From Vampirovibrio chlorellavorus (GTDB lineage: Bacteria > Cyanobacteriota > Vampirovibrionia > Vampirovibrionales > Vampirovibrionaceae): a stretch of 64,000 nucleotides of DNA. Below, one piece after another: positions 38,567 to 47,287 of the stretch. The first letter of the stretch is position 1; every line of letters starts with the position of its first letter. The stretch covers positions 1 to 64,000 of the forward strand of contig NZ_QFWH01000006.1 of the NCBI RefSeq assembly GCF_003149375.1, given 5' to 3'. A program made the position numbers and the translations under genes. Below the pieces are notes generated by a model. It was given only the letters and a program-made list of their open reading frames with translations. It ran no database searches and was not told the DNA's origin.

Positions 38567-39694
38567 ATGAAAACGGCAGAGTACAGCCCTGGACTTGAAG
38601 GCATTATCGCCGGAACCACCACCATTTCGCACGTTAATCCGGATTTGTGCAGCTTGATGTACCGAGGGTACGATATTCGGGATCTGGTGAAGAATTCCAC
38701 CTTTGAGGAAGTGGCCTTTTTACTGCTGAAGGGCCATTTGCCCACCCAGAGCGAGTACGACGCTTTCTGTGCCGAGCTGAAACAGGAGCGGGATCTGCCC
38801 GCCGTTGTGGTGGAGAGCTTTAAGACCTTCCCGCCCAACAGCGTGCCCATGGACATGCTGCGCACCGGCGCAGCCTTATTGGCGTTGCATGACCCGGATC
38901 GGGATGACAACAGCCATGCGGCCAACCTGCGCAAGGCCACCCGGCTGATCGCCAAGTTCCCGGCCTTGATTGCCTATTCCTACCGCATCAACCGGGGGCA
39001 GGAAATCGTCAAGCCGGACAACAGCCTGGGTCACGGCGAAAACTTCCTGTATATGCTGCAAGGCAAAAAACCGGACGCCTACATGGCCCATGTGTTTGAT
39101 TGTTCGCTGATTTGTTACGCGGATCACGGCTTCAATGCCTCGACATTTTCCAGCCGGGTGACGGTTTCCACACTTTCCGATATTTATTCCGGGTTGGTGG
39201 CGGCCATTGGTGCTTTAAAAGGCCCATTGCACGGTGGGGCCAACGAAGAAGCCATGAAGATGCTGCAAGAAGTGGGCACCCCGGAGAATGCCGAAGCCTG
39301 GGTGCTGGACGCCTTGGCCACCAAGAAAAAAATTATGGGCTTTGGGCATCGGGAGTACAAAAACGGCGATCCCAGAGCGTTCATTCTCACCGAAATGGGT
39401 GCGGAAATGAGCGAGAAGCTGGGCGATACCCGCTGGTACAAGACCGCCTCCATTGTGGAGTCGGTTATGCGCCGGGAGAAAAATATTGTGCCCAACGTGG
39501 ATTTCCCCACTTCTTATATTTATTACCTGATGGGGCTGCCCATTGAGATTTACACCCCCATCTTCGCCCTGGCCCGGGTGGCAGGCTGGACGGCCCACAT
39601 GATTGAGCAACTGGATAACAACCGCCTGATTCGTCCCAAGGCCTTGTATGAAGGGCCGGATCACCTGGAGTTTATCGCCAGAGGGCAGCGTTAA
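38567..39694 (+). CDS. prpC: 2-methylcitrate synthase (citrate synthase family)
   Basis: Condenses propionyl-CoA with oxaloacetate to start the methylcitrate cycle. The 375-residue length and LEGIIAGTTTISHVN start fit the short type II-like PrpC/CitZ group. The active-site His regions are HGGANEEAMKML near residue 223 and FGHREYKNGDPRA near 260, and the Asp region is VDFPTSYIYYLMGLP near 308. It lies 106 bp after prpB, with a CCGGAT/ATCCGG hairpin between at about 38488-38505, so separate control is possible. It could also act as citrate synthase; the prp context favours PrpC. Confidence 0.93.
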   Translation: MKTAEYSPGLEGIIAGTTTISHVNPDLCSLMYRGYDIRDLVKNSTFEEVAFLLLKGHLPTQSEYDAFCAELKQERDLPAVVVESFKTFPPNSVPMDMLRTGAALLALHDPDRDDNSHAANLRKATRLIAKFPALIAYSYRINRGQEIVKPDNSLGHGENFLYMLQGKKPDAYMAHVFDCSLICYADHGFNASTFSSRVTVSTLSDIYSGLVAAIGALKGPLHGGANEEAMKMLQEVGTPENAEAWVLDALATKKKIMGFGHREYKNGDPRAFILTEMGAEMSEKLGDTRWYKTASIVESVMRREKNIVPNVDFPTSYIYYLMGLPIEIYTPIFALARVAGWTAHMIEQLDNNRLIRPKALYEGPDHLEFIARGQR

Positions 39695-39714
39695 TCCTGC
39701 AAAACCAAACATCC

Positions 39715-39749
39715 AAAAATGCCTGTTCGATCACTTGAGCAGGCATTTT
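39715..39749 (+). terminator. Hairpin terminator after prpC
   Basis: AAAATGCCTG (39716-39725) pairs with CAGGCATTTT (39740-39749), with the T run inside the 3' arm. It lies 20 bp after the stop codon. Confidence 0.85.
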
Positions 39750-39839
39750 GGGTGATCCGCTGCTTTTTTCCAAGATTGTCGGTTAGCGCTTGCTGGGAGG
39801 GGCTTGTGAATTTTTGATGCCCCCCACCCGCAGTATGGT

Positions 39840-39845
39840 TATAAT
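39840..39845 (+). promoter_or_regulatory. -10 box (TATAAT) six bases before an ATG
   Basis: TATAAT is followed by GGGTAT and then ATG 39852. A start of transcription here would give a leaderless mRNA for the longest form of the cNMP protein, or a leader of about 80 nt for the TTG start at 39933. Confidence 0.5.
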
Positions 39846-39851
39846 GGGTAT

Positions 39852-40382
39852 ATGAGGTGTGGGCAGGGCTTGATGAGCGTTCGCCTGACCGGGCCCACAG
39901 TGATATTCCCAACCTGGAGGCGGAATCCGATTTTGTCCACGCGACCCAGACCCATTCGACAGTTTCAAAAAGGGCAAACCATCATTCAGGAGGGCAGTGT
40001 TGGCGATTGCAGTTTTAAAATTCTGGTGGGCGAGGTGATCATCTGTAAGCGCAATCCGCAGGGGCAGCTGATCCCTGTGGCCAAAGTGGGCCCCGGTGAG
40101 ATATTTGGGGAAATGTACCTGTTTGAAAATGACCACATCCGAACCGCCTCGGCAATCGCCGTCAGTGACGCGGTGAGTGTGGAGGTGTACAGCCAAAGCG
40201 ACATCAGCGACATGTTGGCGAATCTCAGCGAGCCGACCCGGGATATTTTTCAGGGCTTAAGCCAACGACTCAAGACCGTGTCCGAGAGCTACACTCAAAT
40301 GGCCCAAACCGCTCCCGCCCAGCCGGGAGTTGTGGAAAGCGGTCATACTTTTATTACCCGTAAACCGCAGTCGCCCCAGTAG
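39852..40382 (+). CDS. Cyclic nucleotide-binding domain protein (no DNA-binding domain)
   Basis: The core (about residues 35-125 of the longest frame) is a cNMP-binding beta-roll: FQKGQTIIQEGSVGD opens it and the phosphate-binding-cassette position is held by GPGEIFGEMYLFENDHIRTAS. The usual Arg of the cassette is replaced by the H-I-R-T-A-S layout, so ligand binding is likely but the ligand is uncertain. There is no helix-turn-helix, unlike Crp; the tail is a short helix. Three starts are possible: ATG 39852 next to the -10 box, ATG 39873, and TTG 39933, which has GGAGG upstream and removes an unconserved N-terminus. It may be a stand-alone sensor or partner-binding subunit. Confidence 0.8.
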   Translation: MRCGQGLMSVRLTGPTVIFPTWRRNPILSTRPRPIRQFQKGQTIIQEGSVGDCSFKILVGEVIICKRNPQGQLIPVAKVGPGEIFGEMYLFENDHIRTASAIAVSDAVSVEVYSQSDISDMLANLSEPTRDIFQGLSQRLKTVSESYTQMAQTAPAQPGVVESGHTFITRKPQSPQ

Positions 40383-40538
40383 TCAGGTCAATCAAAAGTC
40401 AGGTGGCGTCGGTGCGGAAAAGCGTGTGCCAAACTGCTTGCAGCGCCATGAAATCAAAACGGCCAACGACGGAAATGTCCGCTTTTTTTATAAAGCCTTT
40501 TTGCGAGGGCGAACGTGACTGTCGTTTGTCATGAGACG

Positions 40539-41249
40539 TTAGTCGTAGTTCAGGCGGGGGGCTGGCTTTCCGGTGATTTTGGCCAGCGCTGGTAAAATCT
40601 CATCGCTGTGCAATCGTTTTCCCTCGGCGTTGGCAAAGGCCAACCGCACGGTGCCCTGTTTATCCAGCACGTACAAAGAGGGCCAGGCAATGCCTTTTTT
40701 GCTGATGTTACTGACCCCAAACAGTTTTATCAGCTTTTTTTCAGGATCGGGCACCACCGGGAACGTTAAACCATGTTCCCCCACGCTGCTCAGGGCGTGA
40801 GCCGGATCGTCCGCGCTGATGGCAATGATTTCAGCATCCTGAGCCCGGTAATAGGACAGGTTTTCCTGGATGTTGGTCAGCTGATGGCCGCAGACGCTGC
40901 AAAAACTGCCCTGATAAAACACCAGCACCAGATTTTTCTTGCCTTTATAGTCGGCCAGCCGAATCGGCTTGCCCTCGGCGGTCTGGGCGGTGAAGGCCGG
41001 GGCTTTTTTACCCACCGGGATGAGATCCAGAAACTCAAAGGCATCGGCCTGGGTTAAAACCGGAGAGAGGGATCCAGCGGGCTTTGACGCAACGGAAGCG
41101 CCCGCAGCGGCAGAACGAGACGCCGCAGGGGGGGGAGAGGATGGCTTGGCCTGCAGGGACGGCGAGGGCGTTACGGACAGGGCGTACACGAAGCCAACGG
41201 TTAACAGAGACAATGCGCCCACTGCCCACAGGCTGGCCTGAATTTTCAT
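40539..41249 (-). CDS. Exported/anchored peroxiredoxin (AhpC/TSA-like)
   Basis: Thioredoxin-fold peroxidase of 236 residues. Residues 1-20 are a hydrophobic signal or anchor and about 25-75 a Ser/Ala/Pro linker. The domain contains GKKAPAFTAQTAEGK near residue 85 and the active site FYQGSFCSVCGHQLTNIQ near 118, with Cys-x-x-Cys rather than the single peroxidatic Cys-Pro context. It could therefore act as a thiol peroxidase or a reductant (TlpA/bacterioferritin-comigratory-like). ATG 41249 has AGAGG upstream and begins the signal sequence; upstream codons to 41345 are unsupported. Confidence 0.87.
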   Translation of the reverse strand: MKIQASLWAVGALSLLTVGFVYALSVTPSPSLQAKPSSPPPAASRSAAAGASVASKPAGSLSPVLTQADAFEFLDLIPVGKKAPAFTAQTAEGKPIRLADYKGKKNLVLVFYQGSFCSVCGHQLTNIQENLSYYRAQDAEIIAISADDPAHALSSVGEHGLTFPVVPDPEKKLIKLFGVSNISKKGIAWPSLYVLDKQGTVRLAFANAEGKRLHSDEILPALAKITGKPAPRLNYD

Positions 41250-41569
41250 AATGGAACCTCTGCTCATTAACATTTTAAAGCTGCTCTTTTCAAATCTACT
41301 TTGCCTGACTCGACAACTCCAGCGTTCACTGGTCTTTACCGCCATGTCCGGTTTGAAGTCGGCTATTCGGCTTGGGTCCAGCGGTCGTTTTGGATACAGG
41401 CAATCAGAAAACGTGTCAGTCCTACAGTCCGGGGCTACTGGGGGAGAGTCCCATTTTTGAACGAGCTTTCAGGAAACTTTCCGTCTCGGCCCGACTGCCG
41501 AAAGTCATTCTATTATATAATACAGATCTCCAGTCGTTTTTATCATGACGAGCAGAGTGGGAGCTATCT
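41250..41569. other. Divergent intergenic region
   Basis: This 320-bp region separates the peroxiredoxin and AAA-HEAT genes. TATAAT at 41516-41521 is a likely -10 for the AAA-HEAT gene, with only a weak -35. ACTTTC and GAAAGT around 41476-41505 form an inverted repeat just upstream. No gene is supported. Confidence 0.45.
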
Positions 41570-44500
41570 TTGACAAACCCGAATTCTCTTTATGACGCCC
41601 CGACCCGGGAAATCTACTTGCTGGAAAATGTGCCCATCCAGGGGCGCAAAACCGAGCTACGCCAGTTGCTGAAATTGCTGAATCTGGCCAAAACGGGCCA
41701 GCCCAAGGCGGCTCTCATCACCGGGGACGCTGGTATTGGCAAGACCGCCCTGCTGGAAACTTTTACCACGCTGGTTCAGGAAGGCGTTTACTGCCGGGTT
41801 TTAAATCTGGGTAAAATGACCTATGACTCGCCAGAAGCGGTGTATGTGGCCCTGGTGGAAAAGCTGCAGGCCGATGCCAACCACATTCTGGATGAGGCGC
41901 TGGTGGCGGTCAATGAAATTACCCAGGAGCTGGATTTGCGCTGGGAACGGCAGGATTTGGTGCGAGCCATCGCTCTGGTCAAACTACAGGAGTCCATCGG
42001 GGGCAAGGATGCCATTAGTCAGGAGCAACTGGTCAAAGCCATCCGCAGTCAGGTGCCCGCGGTCAAAAAGCTCAAGTTTTCGGTGAATGAAAGCATCCAA
42101 AAGCTGGTGGATCTTATCGTGAACCCCTGGGTTATGGTGGCCACTTCGCTGCTCAACCCCATGAGTCCGACCTTGCAGGAGTCGATCCGTCTGGCGGAAA
42201 CCCTGCGGGAGAACAGTTTTACAGCCCCCGACAATCAGAGTGATGTGGGCCTGCTCAAGTCCAACGCTGGCGGGGAAGCTCAGCACCCTTCGGCCATTGA
42301 GGAGAATACCCCGGCCCGGGGTGCCGCAGAACCGGAACACCATGATCGGGTCGATGGTATTGTCTCGCCGCCCAAACCGGTGAAAGCGATACCAGCGGAA
42401 ACCCTGCCGGAACTGAACGGGCCGCCGGAATTGAATGTACTGATTGATCAGTCTGTGGCCGCCGATCATTTTGACTTTATGCCGCCTGCGGTCATTCCCA
42501 ATGCGCCGGCCGCTTTTGAGCATGTGGCCGTTCCGGTCAGTCATTCGGCTGCCTCCCGGCTGGAAAAAAATGTCAAGGCGGCCAAAGATCCCTTGATACG
42601 GCACCTGATGGTTATTTTCAATTTCATCAACGCCACGCTGGAAAATATTGATAGCGGCATGTTGCTGGCCATTGACGAATGGGATCGCATTCAGGACAAG
42701 CCCCGTCAGGAAGATCTGAAGAATTTTTTCACGGAGCTGTTGTTTCAAATTACCGAGCAAAAAAATTATCACTTCATGGTGGTGATGACCGCCCGCACCG
42801 AGGGCGAGAGCTATACGCTGGGCGGCGCGCTTTACAATCATTTCCGGACCAAGTTGTTGCTGGATGCCCTGGGAGACGCGGCCTGCCGCAAGCTGATTCG
42901 CACCCCCTTGCACGCTATGGGCGTGGAGGTGGATGAGTCCGTTTATCGCAGCCTGATCCAGCTCAGCCGAGGCAACCCGTTCTGGTTGCTGAAAATCCTC
43001 AGTTTTATGAAGGAACGGGTGGAAGGCAATCGCCTGAAGCACGTGGATATGGAATTTTTCCAGCGTCTGGGCATTGATAAGGTCAGCAATCTCTTCGAGC
43101 TGAATTTTACCCGACTGAAGTTGACCTTTCTAAATGATGAAGAGTCGCTCTACAAGGTGCTGGCTTCACTGATCAAGCACTTTGGGGAGAACCGGTTCTC
43201 GGCCAATCAGGCCATCAAGGAGATCAGCGCCTCTCAGGGCTTTACGGACGGGTATGTCTTTGAGGTATTGCGGGCCCTGTTCCAGCATGATTTTATCCGG
43301 CAGTTGCCAGAGAGGTCCACTGCGTCGCCAAAGAAAAGCGAAAAGGGACAGGGGCCTTTCTACGCTATTCAAAGCCGCTTTATTCTGGAATTTTTGCAAG
43401 AGAAAACCCGAGCCATTGAAACCGATATTTCCACCGATGAAAAGCTGATGTACCTGAAGAAGGTTATCCCCCTGTCGGTCAAATCCGGGGATCTGGATCG
43501 GGAAAAAACCATGGAAGTGATCGCTCTGGGGGACGCCATGGGCAACCCGGAGATCGTCAAATTTCTGGAAGACGTGTTTGTGCAGTTTATGCACGATGAC
43601 AAGGCCGTGGTGCGAGTGACCGCCCTGAACAACATGGCCCTGATCGACTCTCCCACCGCGCGTGGGGAACTGTTCAAGGCCATGAAGGATGAAAATTCCA
43701 TGGTGCGGGAATATGCCGCCCGCAACCTGTTTATGATTTCCCAAAAACACGCGGATGCCCAATTGGCCGAGCAGATCATGGATGTGATGATTCAATCCAT
43801 TGATGATGAGTGTGAGGCTGTGCGCTCGCAAGTCTACAGCACCCTGTCCCGGTATCGCTGGCATCGGGATTTGACCAGTGTCTTTATCAAGGGCCTGTCG
43901 GACGCCTGTGGGGATGTGCGCTTGACCGCCATCAAAAATCTGGCGGACGCCGAAAGCGATTCTCCTTATGTGTTTAACAGCTTTATGGACGCCTTGAGCG
44001 ACAGCCTGCCGGAAGTGCGGCGCTACGCCTGCATTGGGCTCCAGCGTTTCCCCGGCCCGGAGGCCATTGACGTGCTGGTGAAAACCCTGCAGACCGACAG
44101 CGACAGCGCCATTCGGGCCCTGGCCGCCGACTCCCTGAGTCGCATGGAAGATCAAAAGGCCTTTATTTCCCTGATTACGGCCCTGCGTCGGGAAGCCTCC
44201 GAAGACGTGAAGCTGGCCGTGGTGCGGGCTTTGGGCAAGCGCCGTGGCTGGGAAAGCGAAGCGATTCTGGTGGAGTCCCTGCAAAATGCCGACTGGGAAA
44301 ACATGCCGGTCTTTGTGTGGGCCTGTGTGCGCAGTCTGGGTCAAGTGGGAGGGACAGAGCGCTCTCGGGATCTGCTGATGGACTTGCGCAAAAAAATCAG
44401 TAATCCCATTATCTCCAGTGCCATCGAGCATGCCTTACGCCGCTTGAATGAGCGGGTTCAGGAGTTGCGTCAGATGGAGCGCCAGTTGGAGGAGGCCACC

Positions 44501-44806
44501 CCTTTAACCGTGGCCATTCCCAGTGATTACGACGAAGAAGTGGTGCTTCCCGAAGAGGAGCTGCCTCAGGAGATTTCCGCTGGAGAGTCAGATACCGGTT
44601 TGGACGCTCAGGGGCCACAGGCCGTGGACTCCGAAACGGATACAGAGGAAGTGGATCGGCCTGTGGAGCGGTCCGTGGAGCGGATGACACCGGTCTCTCA
44701 TCCCGAAGCCCCTTCCCGACTGGAGTCCAGTACTCTCATCAGCAAACGACCGGTCACCCCCGGCGGCAGAGCGGCCTCGCTTTTGAAGTTGCCCTTCGAG
44801 CGGTAA
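41570..44806 (+). CDS. Large AAA ATPase with C-terminal HEAT repeats
   Basis: A 1078-residue cytoplasmic protein. Walker A is ALITGDAGIGKTALLE near residue 50. A Walker B-like LLAIDEWDRI lies near 367 and is followed by MVVMTARTEGES, a sensor-like strand. The gap between Walker A and B (about 310 residues) is unusually long and contains a helical region plus a Pro/Glu-rich disordered stretch (about 220-310). A winged-helix-like zone follows (about 510-600). Residues about 660-975 are HEAT repeats, for example DKAVVRVTALNNMALI. The last 100 residues are acidic and disordered. This is the layout of STAND/AAA signalling or scaffold ATPases, but I recognise no named family. TTG 41570 has GGGAG upstream. 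Confidence 0.8.
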   Translation: MTNPNSLYDAPTREIYLLENVPIQGRKTELRQLLKLLNLAKTGQPKAALITGDAGIGKTALLETFTTLVQEGVYCRVLNLGKMTYDSPEAVYVALVEKLQADANHILDEALVAVNEITQELDLRWERQDLVRAIALVKLQESIGGKDAISQEQLVKAIRSQVPAVKKLKFSVNESIQKLVDLIVNPWVMVATSLLNPMSPTLQESIRLAETLRENSFTAPDNQSDVGLLKSNAGGEAQHPSAIEENTPARGAAEPEHHDRVDGIVSPPKPVKAIPAETLPELNGPPELNVLIDQSVAADHFDFMPPAVIPNAPAAFEHVAVPVSHSAASRLEKNVKAAKDPLIRHLMVIFNFINATLENIDSGMLLAIDEWDRIQDKPRQEDLKNFFTELLFQITEQKNYHFMVVMTARTEGESYTLGGALYNHFRTKLLLDALGDAACRKLIRTPLHAMGVEVDESVYRSLIQLSRGNPFWLLKILSFMKERVEGNRLKHVDMEFFQRLGIDKVSNLFELNFTRLKLTFLNDEESLYKVLASLIKHFGENRFSANQAIKEISASQGFTDGYVFEVLRALFQHDFIRQLPERSTASPKKSEKGQGPFYAIQSRFILEFLQEKTRAIETDISTDEKLMYLKKVIPLSVKSGDLDREKTMEVIALGDAMGNPEIVKFLEDVFVQFMHDDKAVVRVTALNNMALIDSPTARGELFKAMKDENSMVREYAARNLFMISQKHADAQLAEQIMDVMIQSIDDECEAVRSQVYSTLSRYRWHRDLTSVFIKGLSDACGDVRLTAIKNLADAESDSPYVFNSFMDALSDSLPEVRRYACIGLQRFPGPEAIDVLVKTLQTDSDSAIRALAADSLSRMEDQKAFISLITALRREASEDVKLAVVRALGKRRGWESEAILVESLQNADWENMPVFVWACVRSLGQVGGTERSRDLLMDLRKKISNPIISSAIEHALRRLNERVQELRQMERQLEEATPLTVAIPSDYDEEVVLPEEELPQEISAGESDTGLDAQGPQAVDSETDTEEVDRPVERSVERMTPVSHPEAPSRLESSTLISKRPVTPGGRAASLLKLPFER

Positions 44807-44926
44807 GCTCAGGCCATCCGGGCAAGCGTAAGGTCATGATACTGGATTCCTTCCCACTTTCGTTCGTGGAAAGGACAAATTGCCGTGTGAATGACAAATC
44901 GCCTAGCTGGAGAGCGTCCCAAAATA

Positions 44927-44989
44927 AAATCAGCGCCAGTCAATGTATCCGGCGCTGAGTATCCGGCGCTGAGTATCCGGCGCTGATTT
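44927..44989. terminator. Terminator with three tandem 14-bp repeats
   Basis: AAATCAGCGCC (44927-44937) can pair with GGCGCTGATTT (44979-44989). The 3' side is made of TATCCGGCGCTGAG repeated at 44946, 44960 and 44974, so the same 5' arm can pair with any of three GGCGCTGA arms. It lies between the convergent AAA-HEAT and aminotransferase genes. Confidence 0.65.
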
Positions 44990-45010
44990 CAAGGGATTTG
45001 ACGGACTGAC

Positions 45011-46150
45011 TTAAGCCGGAACCGGTTGGGCTTTCAGGGCGGCGGTCAACGCTTGTACCACTTGCTCTTGCTCGTCCAGACGCAATTCCGGGAACATGGG
45101 CAGGGACAGCACCCGATTGCTGATCTCCTCGCAAACCGGGAAGTCGGCAGGATTCAGGTTCAAGCTGGCGTGTGTCTGCTGCTTGTACAGGGGCACCGGG
45201 TAGTAAATCATACTTTGCACCTGGGCGGCCTGTAAGCGCTGCTGGATTTGCTCCCGCAGCTGGGCGGGATGGGGCCCTTTGAGCTGAATGGTATACTGAT
45301 GAAAGACGTGCCCGCTGTTTTCAGCCCGGCGGGGTGTCTGAATCCACTCCGCCAACGGGGCCAGCAAGGTATCGTAGCGATGGGCCACCGCCTGTCTGGC
45401 GTGATTCCACTCATCAATGTGGGGTAACTTGACTCGCAAGATGGCGGCCTGAATCTCATCCAGACGGCTGTTCAGACCCGGTTCCTCGTGATAGTAACGC
45501 TTACGGCTGCCGTGTACCCGCAGCATGCGCAGACGCTCGACCAGCCGGTCATCGTTGGTGGTACACATGCCGCCATCGCCAAAGGCCCCCAGGTTTTTTG
45601 AGGGGAAGAAGCTGAAGCAGCCGATGTCTCCGATGGTACCCACTTTTTGATTTTTGAAGTGGGAGCCAATGGCCTGCGCGCAATCCTCAACAATGGCCAG
45701 CCCGTGTTTTTCGGCCAGGGCGCGAACCGCGTCCATATCTACGGACTGACCGAAGATATGCACCGGCAAGATGGCCTTGGTATGGGGGGTAATGGCCGCT
45801 TCCAGCCGAGAGATATTGAAGTTCATGGTGTCGGCGTCAATATCCACAAACACCGGTTTGGCTTCGGCCCGCACAATGGATTCGGAGGTGGCCATATAGC
45901 TGAAAGGGGTGGTGATGACTTCATCCCCCGGCCCGATTTTAAGGGCTTTCAGGGCCAAAAACAGGGCGTCGGTGCCGTTGGCGCAACCGATGACATGTTT
46001 AACTTTCAGGTAATCAGCCATTTCCTGCTCAAAGGCTGTCACTTCGGGCCCCAGAATGTAGTGACCAGAGGCGGCCACCTGAATCAGGGCCTGATCAATC
46101 CTGTCCTTGAGCTGTTCGTACTGACGGGTCAAATTGAGAATGGGAATCAA
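45011..46150 (-). CDS. DegT/DnrJ/EryC1/StrS sugar aminotransferase (WbpE-like)
   Basis: PLP-dependent transaminase of 379 residues that aminates keto-sugar nucleotides. Seen are IPILNLTRQYEQLKD at the start, GCANGTDALFLALKAL near residue 55 and EDCAQAIGSHFKNQ near 157, and the PLP lysine in FFPSKNLGAFGDGG near 187. The closest pattern is the WbpE/WlbC group making 3-amino sugars for O-antigen, not PseC. The start is TTG 46150, inside the 3' end of the upstream acetyltransferase gene (56-nt overlap), with a GGGGG ribosome site. The pair fits synthesis of a 2,3-diacetamido sugar; the matching dehydrogenase (WbpB) is not in the window. Confidence 0.9.
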   Translation of the reverse strand: MIPILNLTRQYEQLKDRIDQALIQVAASGHYILGPEVTAFEQEMADYLKVKHVIGCANGTDALFLALKALKIGPGDEVITTPFSYMATSESIVRAEAKPVFVDIDADTMNFNISRLEAAITPHTKAILPVHIFGQSVDMDAVRALAEKHGLAIVEDCAQAIGSHFKNQKVGTIGDIGCFSFFPSKNLGAFGDGGMCTTNDDRLVERLRMLRVHGSRKRYYHEEPGLNSRLDEIQAAILRVKLPHIDEWNHARQAVAHRYDTLLAPLAEWIQTPRRAENSGHVFHQYTIQLKGPHPAQLREQIQQRLQAAQVQSMIYYPVPLYKQQTHASLNLNPADFPVCEEISNRVLSLPMFPELRLDEQEQVVQALTAALKAQPVPA

Positions 46151-46808
46151 GCGCGGTGTCCCCCTGGGTCAACTGCAATATTTTCCATTGGGACTGCCTG
46201 ATATAGCGACGGCTACAGTACGAACATCGCACATCCTGAGCGTCTTGAGCGGCAGGGGCGATTTTTAATGTTTGTCCGCAGGTGCAACGCCAACCGGCAA
46301 GCCTGAGTGGATTGCCGTATGCTATCGCAAAGTCGGGAATATTTCTATCGACAATCGTACCCGCCTCAACAAAGGCGTAACTGCCGATGGTGGCACCGGA
46401 GGCCACCGTGCTGTTGGGCCCCAGTTGAGCGCCTTGCCGCACCAGCGTGGGGCTTACCCGGGAAATGTTATTGGGCTGGGCCCGCACGTGCCGGTTTTCG
46501 GCAAAAACCACGCAGGGACCGCAATACACCTCGTTTTCCAGAATGACGCCGCTGTTGAGCTGACTGCTATTCATCACCCGCACGCCATCGCCCAGCAAAA
46601 CCCCGGAGGCGATAGTCACGTTGCGGCCAATCAGGCAGTGGTTGCCGATGATGGCGTGGGCCATCACGTGGGTAAAGTGGAGAATGGCCGTATGTTCGCC
46701 AATGTGGCAGGGGGCATCCACATAGGCGGATTCGTGAACGTAGGCCGTGCTGGCTCTGCGATCTTCAAAATATGGATCGGGGGCGGAGGAATGGATGCTT
46801 GCGCGCAT
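46095..46808 (-). CDS. Hexapeptide-repeat sugar N-acetyltransferase (WbpD/WlbB-like)
   Basis: A 237-residue left-handed beta-helix acyltransferase that N-acetylates an amino sugar nucleotide. Hexapeptide repeats run through about residues 28-170, including HVMAHAIIGNHCLIGRNVTI and VRQGAQLGPNSTVASGATIG. A C-terminal segment has two Cys pairs (CTCG and CSYC), a zinc-ribbon-like cap seen in some WlbB proteins. ATG 46808 has GAGGG six bases upstream and is preferred to TTG 46820. The downstream aminotransferase begins within this gene, so the two are translated together. Confidence 0.9.
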   Translation of the reverse strand: MRASIHSSAPDPYFEDRRASTAYVHESAYVDAPCHIGEHTAILHFTHVMAHAIIGNHCLIGRNVTIASGVLLGDGVRVMNSSQLNSGVILENEVYCGPCVVFAENRHVRAQPNNISRVSPTLVRQGAQLGPNSTVASGATIGSYAFVEAGTIVDRNIPDFAIAYGNPLRLAGWRCTCGQTLKIAPAAQDAQDVRCSYCSRRYIRQSQWKILQLTQGDTALDSHSQFDPSVRTAQGQD

Positions 46809-47287
46809 AGCAACCCTCAAATTAAAGCCTCTTGTATACTTACTTTACCATGGATTTTAAATATTGCTTCTGTTTGGATAGTAAAGTGGTTTGGAAGGCG
46901 TAGTGGTGTTGTGGCGGGTGTAAAGCCGTTGCATCCGTTTCGGACACCGATGCAGTAAGCCGATGCGTGAAACGCGCTGGGCGCTAAGGACAGGCAGTCA
47001 ACCGCGCCGGGTGGTGTTTGGGCTGCGCCATTGCTGGCCCGGCTTGAGTCCGTTGCCCTCTGGTGCCTTTTGGCTTGGGGGAGGGGCCGACTTTGAGTGT
47101 CTGTTATATGAAATGTTTTTCTTTTAAATAATAAGGCAATCCAAATCGATACTTTGTTTTTATTTTTTATATCCATATAAACCAGTCAGAGAATGATGGA
47201 ACGCTCTGATATGCGGACATAGCTAGACTTGCGCCAGAGACAGGCCTGAACTCGCTCTGCGCCAGGTTCAAAACTTAGGAGAAATTC
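46809..47287. other. Divergent intergenic region
   Basis: This 479-bp spacer holds no gene I can support. The right half (about 47100-47190) is very AT-rich with TATATCCATATAAA-like boxes. It probably carries promoters for the acetyltransferase pair and for the first GDPH protein. Confidence 0.4.

Noticed and set aside
43166-44431. 421-codon minus-strand frame
   Set aside because: Antisense shadow of the HEAT repeats of the AAA protein.
45011-46150. PseC aminotransferase to complete the pseudaminic pathway
   Set aside because: The motif pattern fits the WbpE/WlbC group, and the acetyltransferase partner is WbpD-like, far from pseB and pseG.
46272-46958. 228-codon plus-strand frame
   Set aside because: Antisense to the hexapeptide-repeat acetyltransferase, which has clear motifs.
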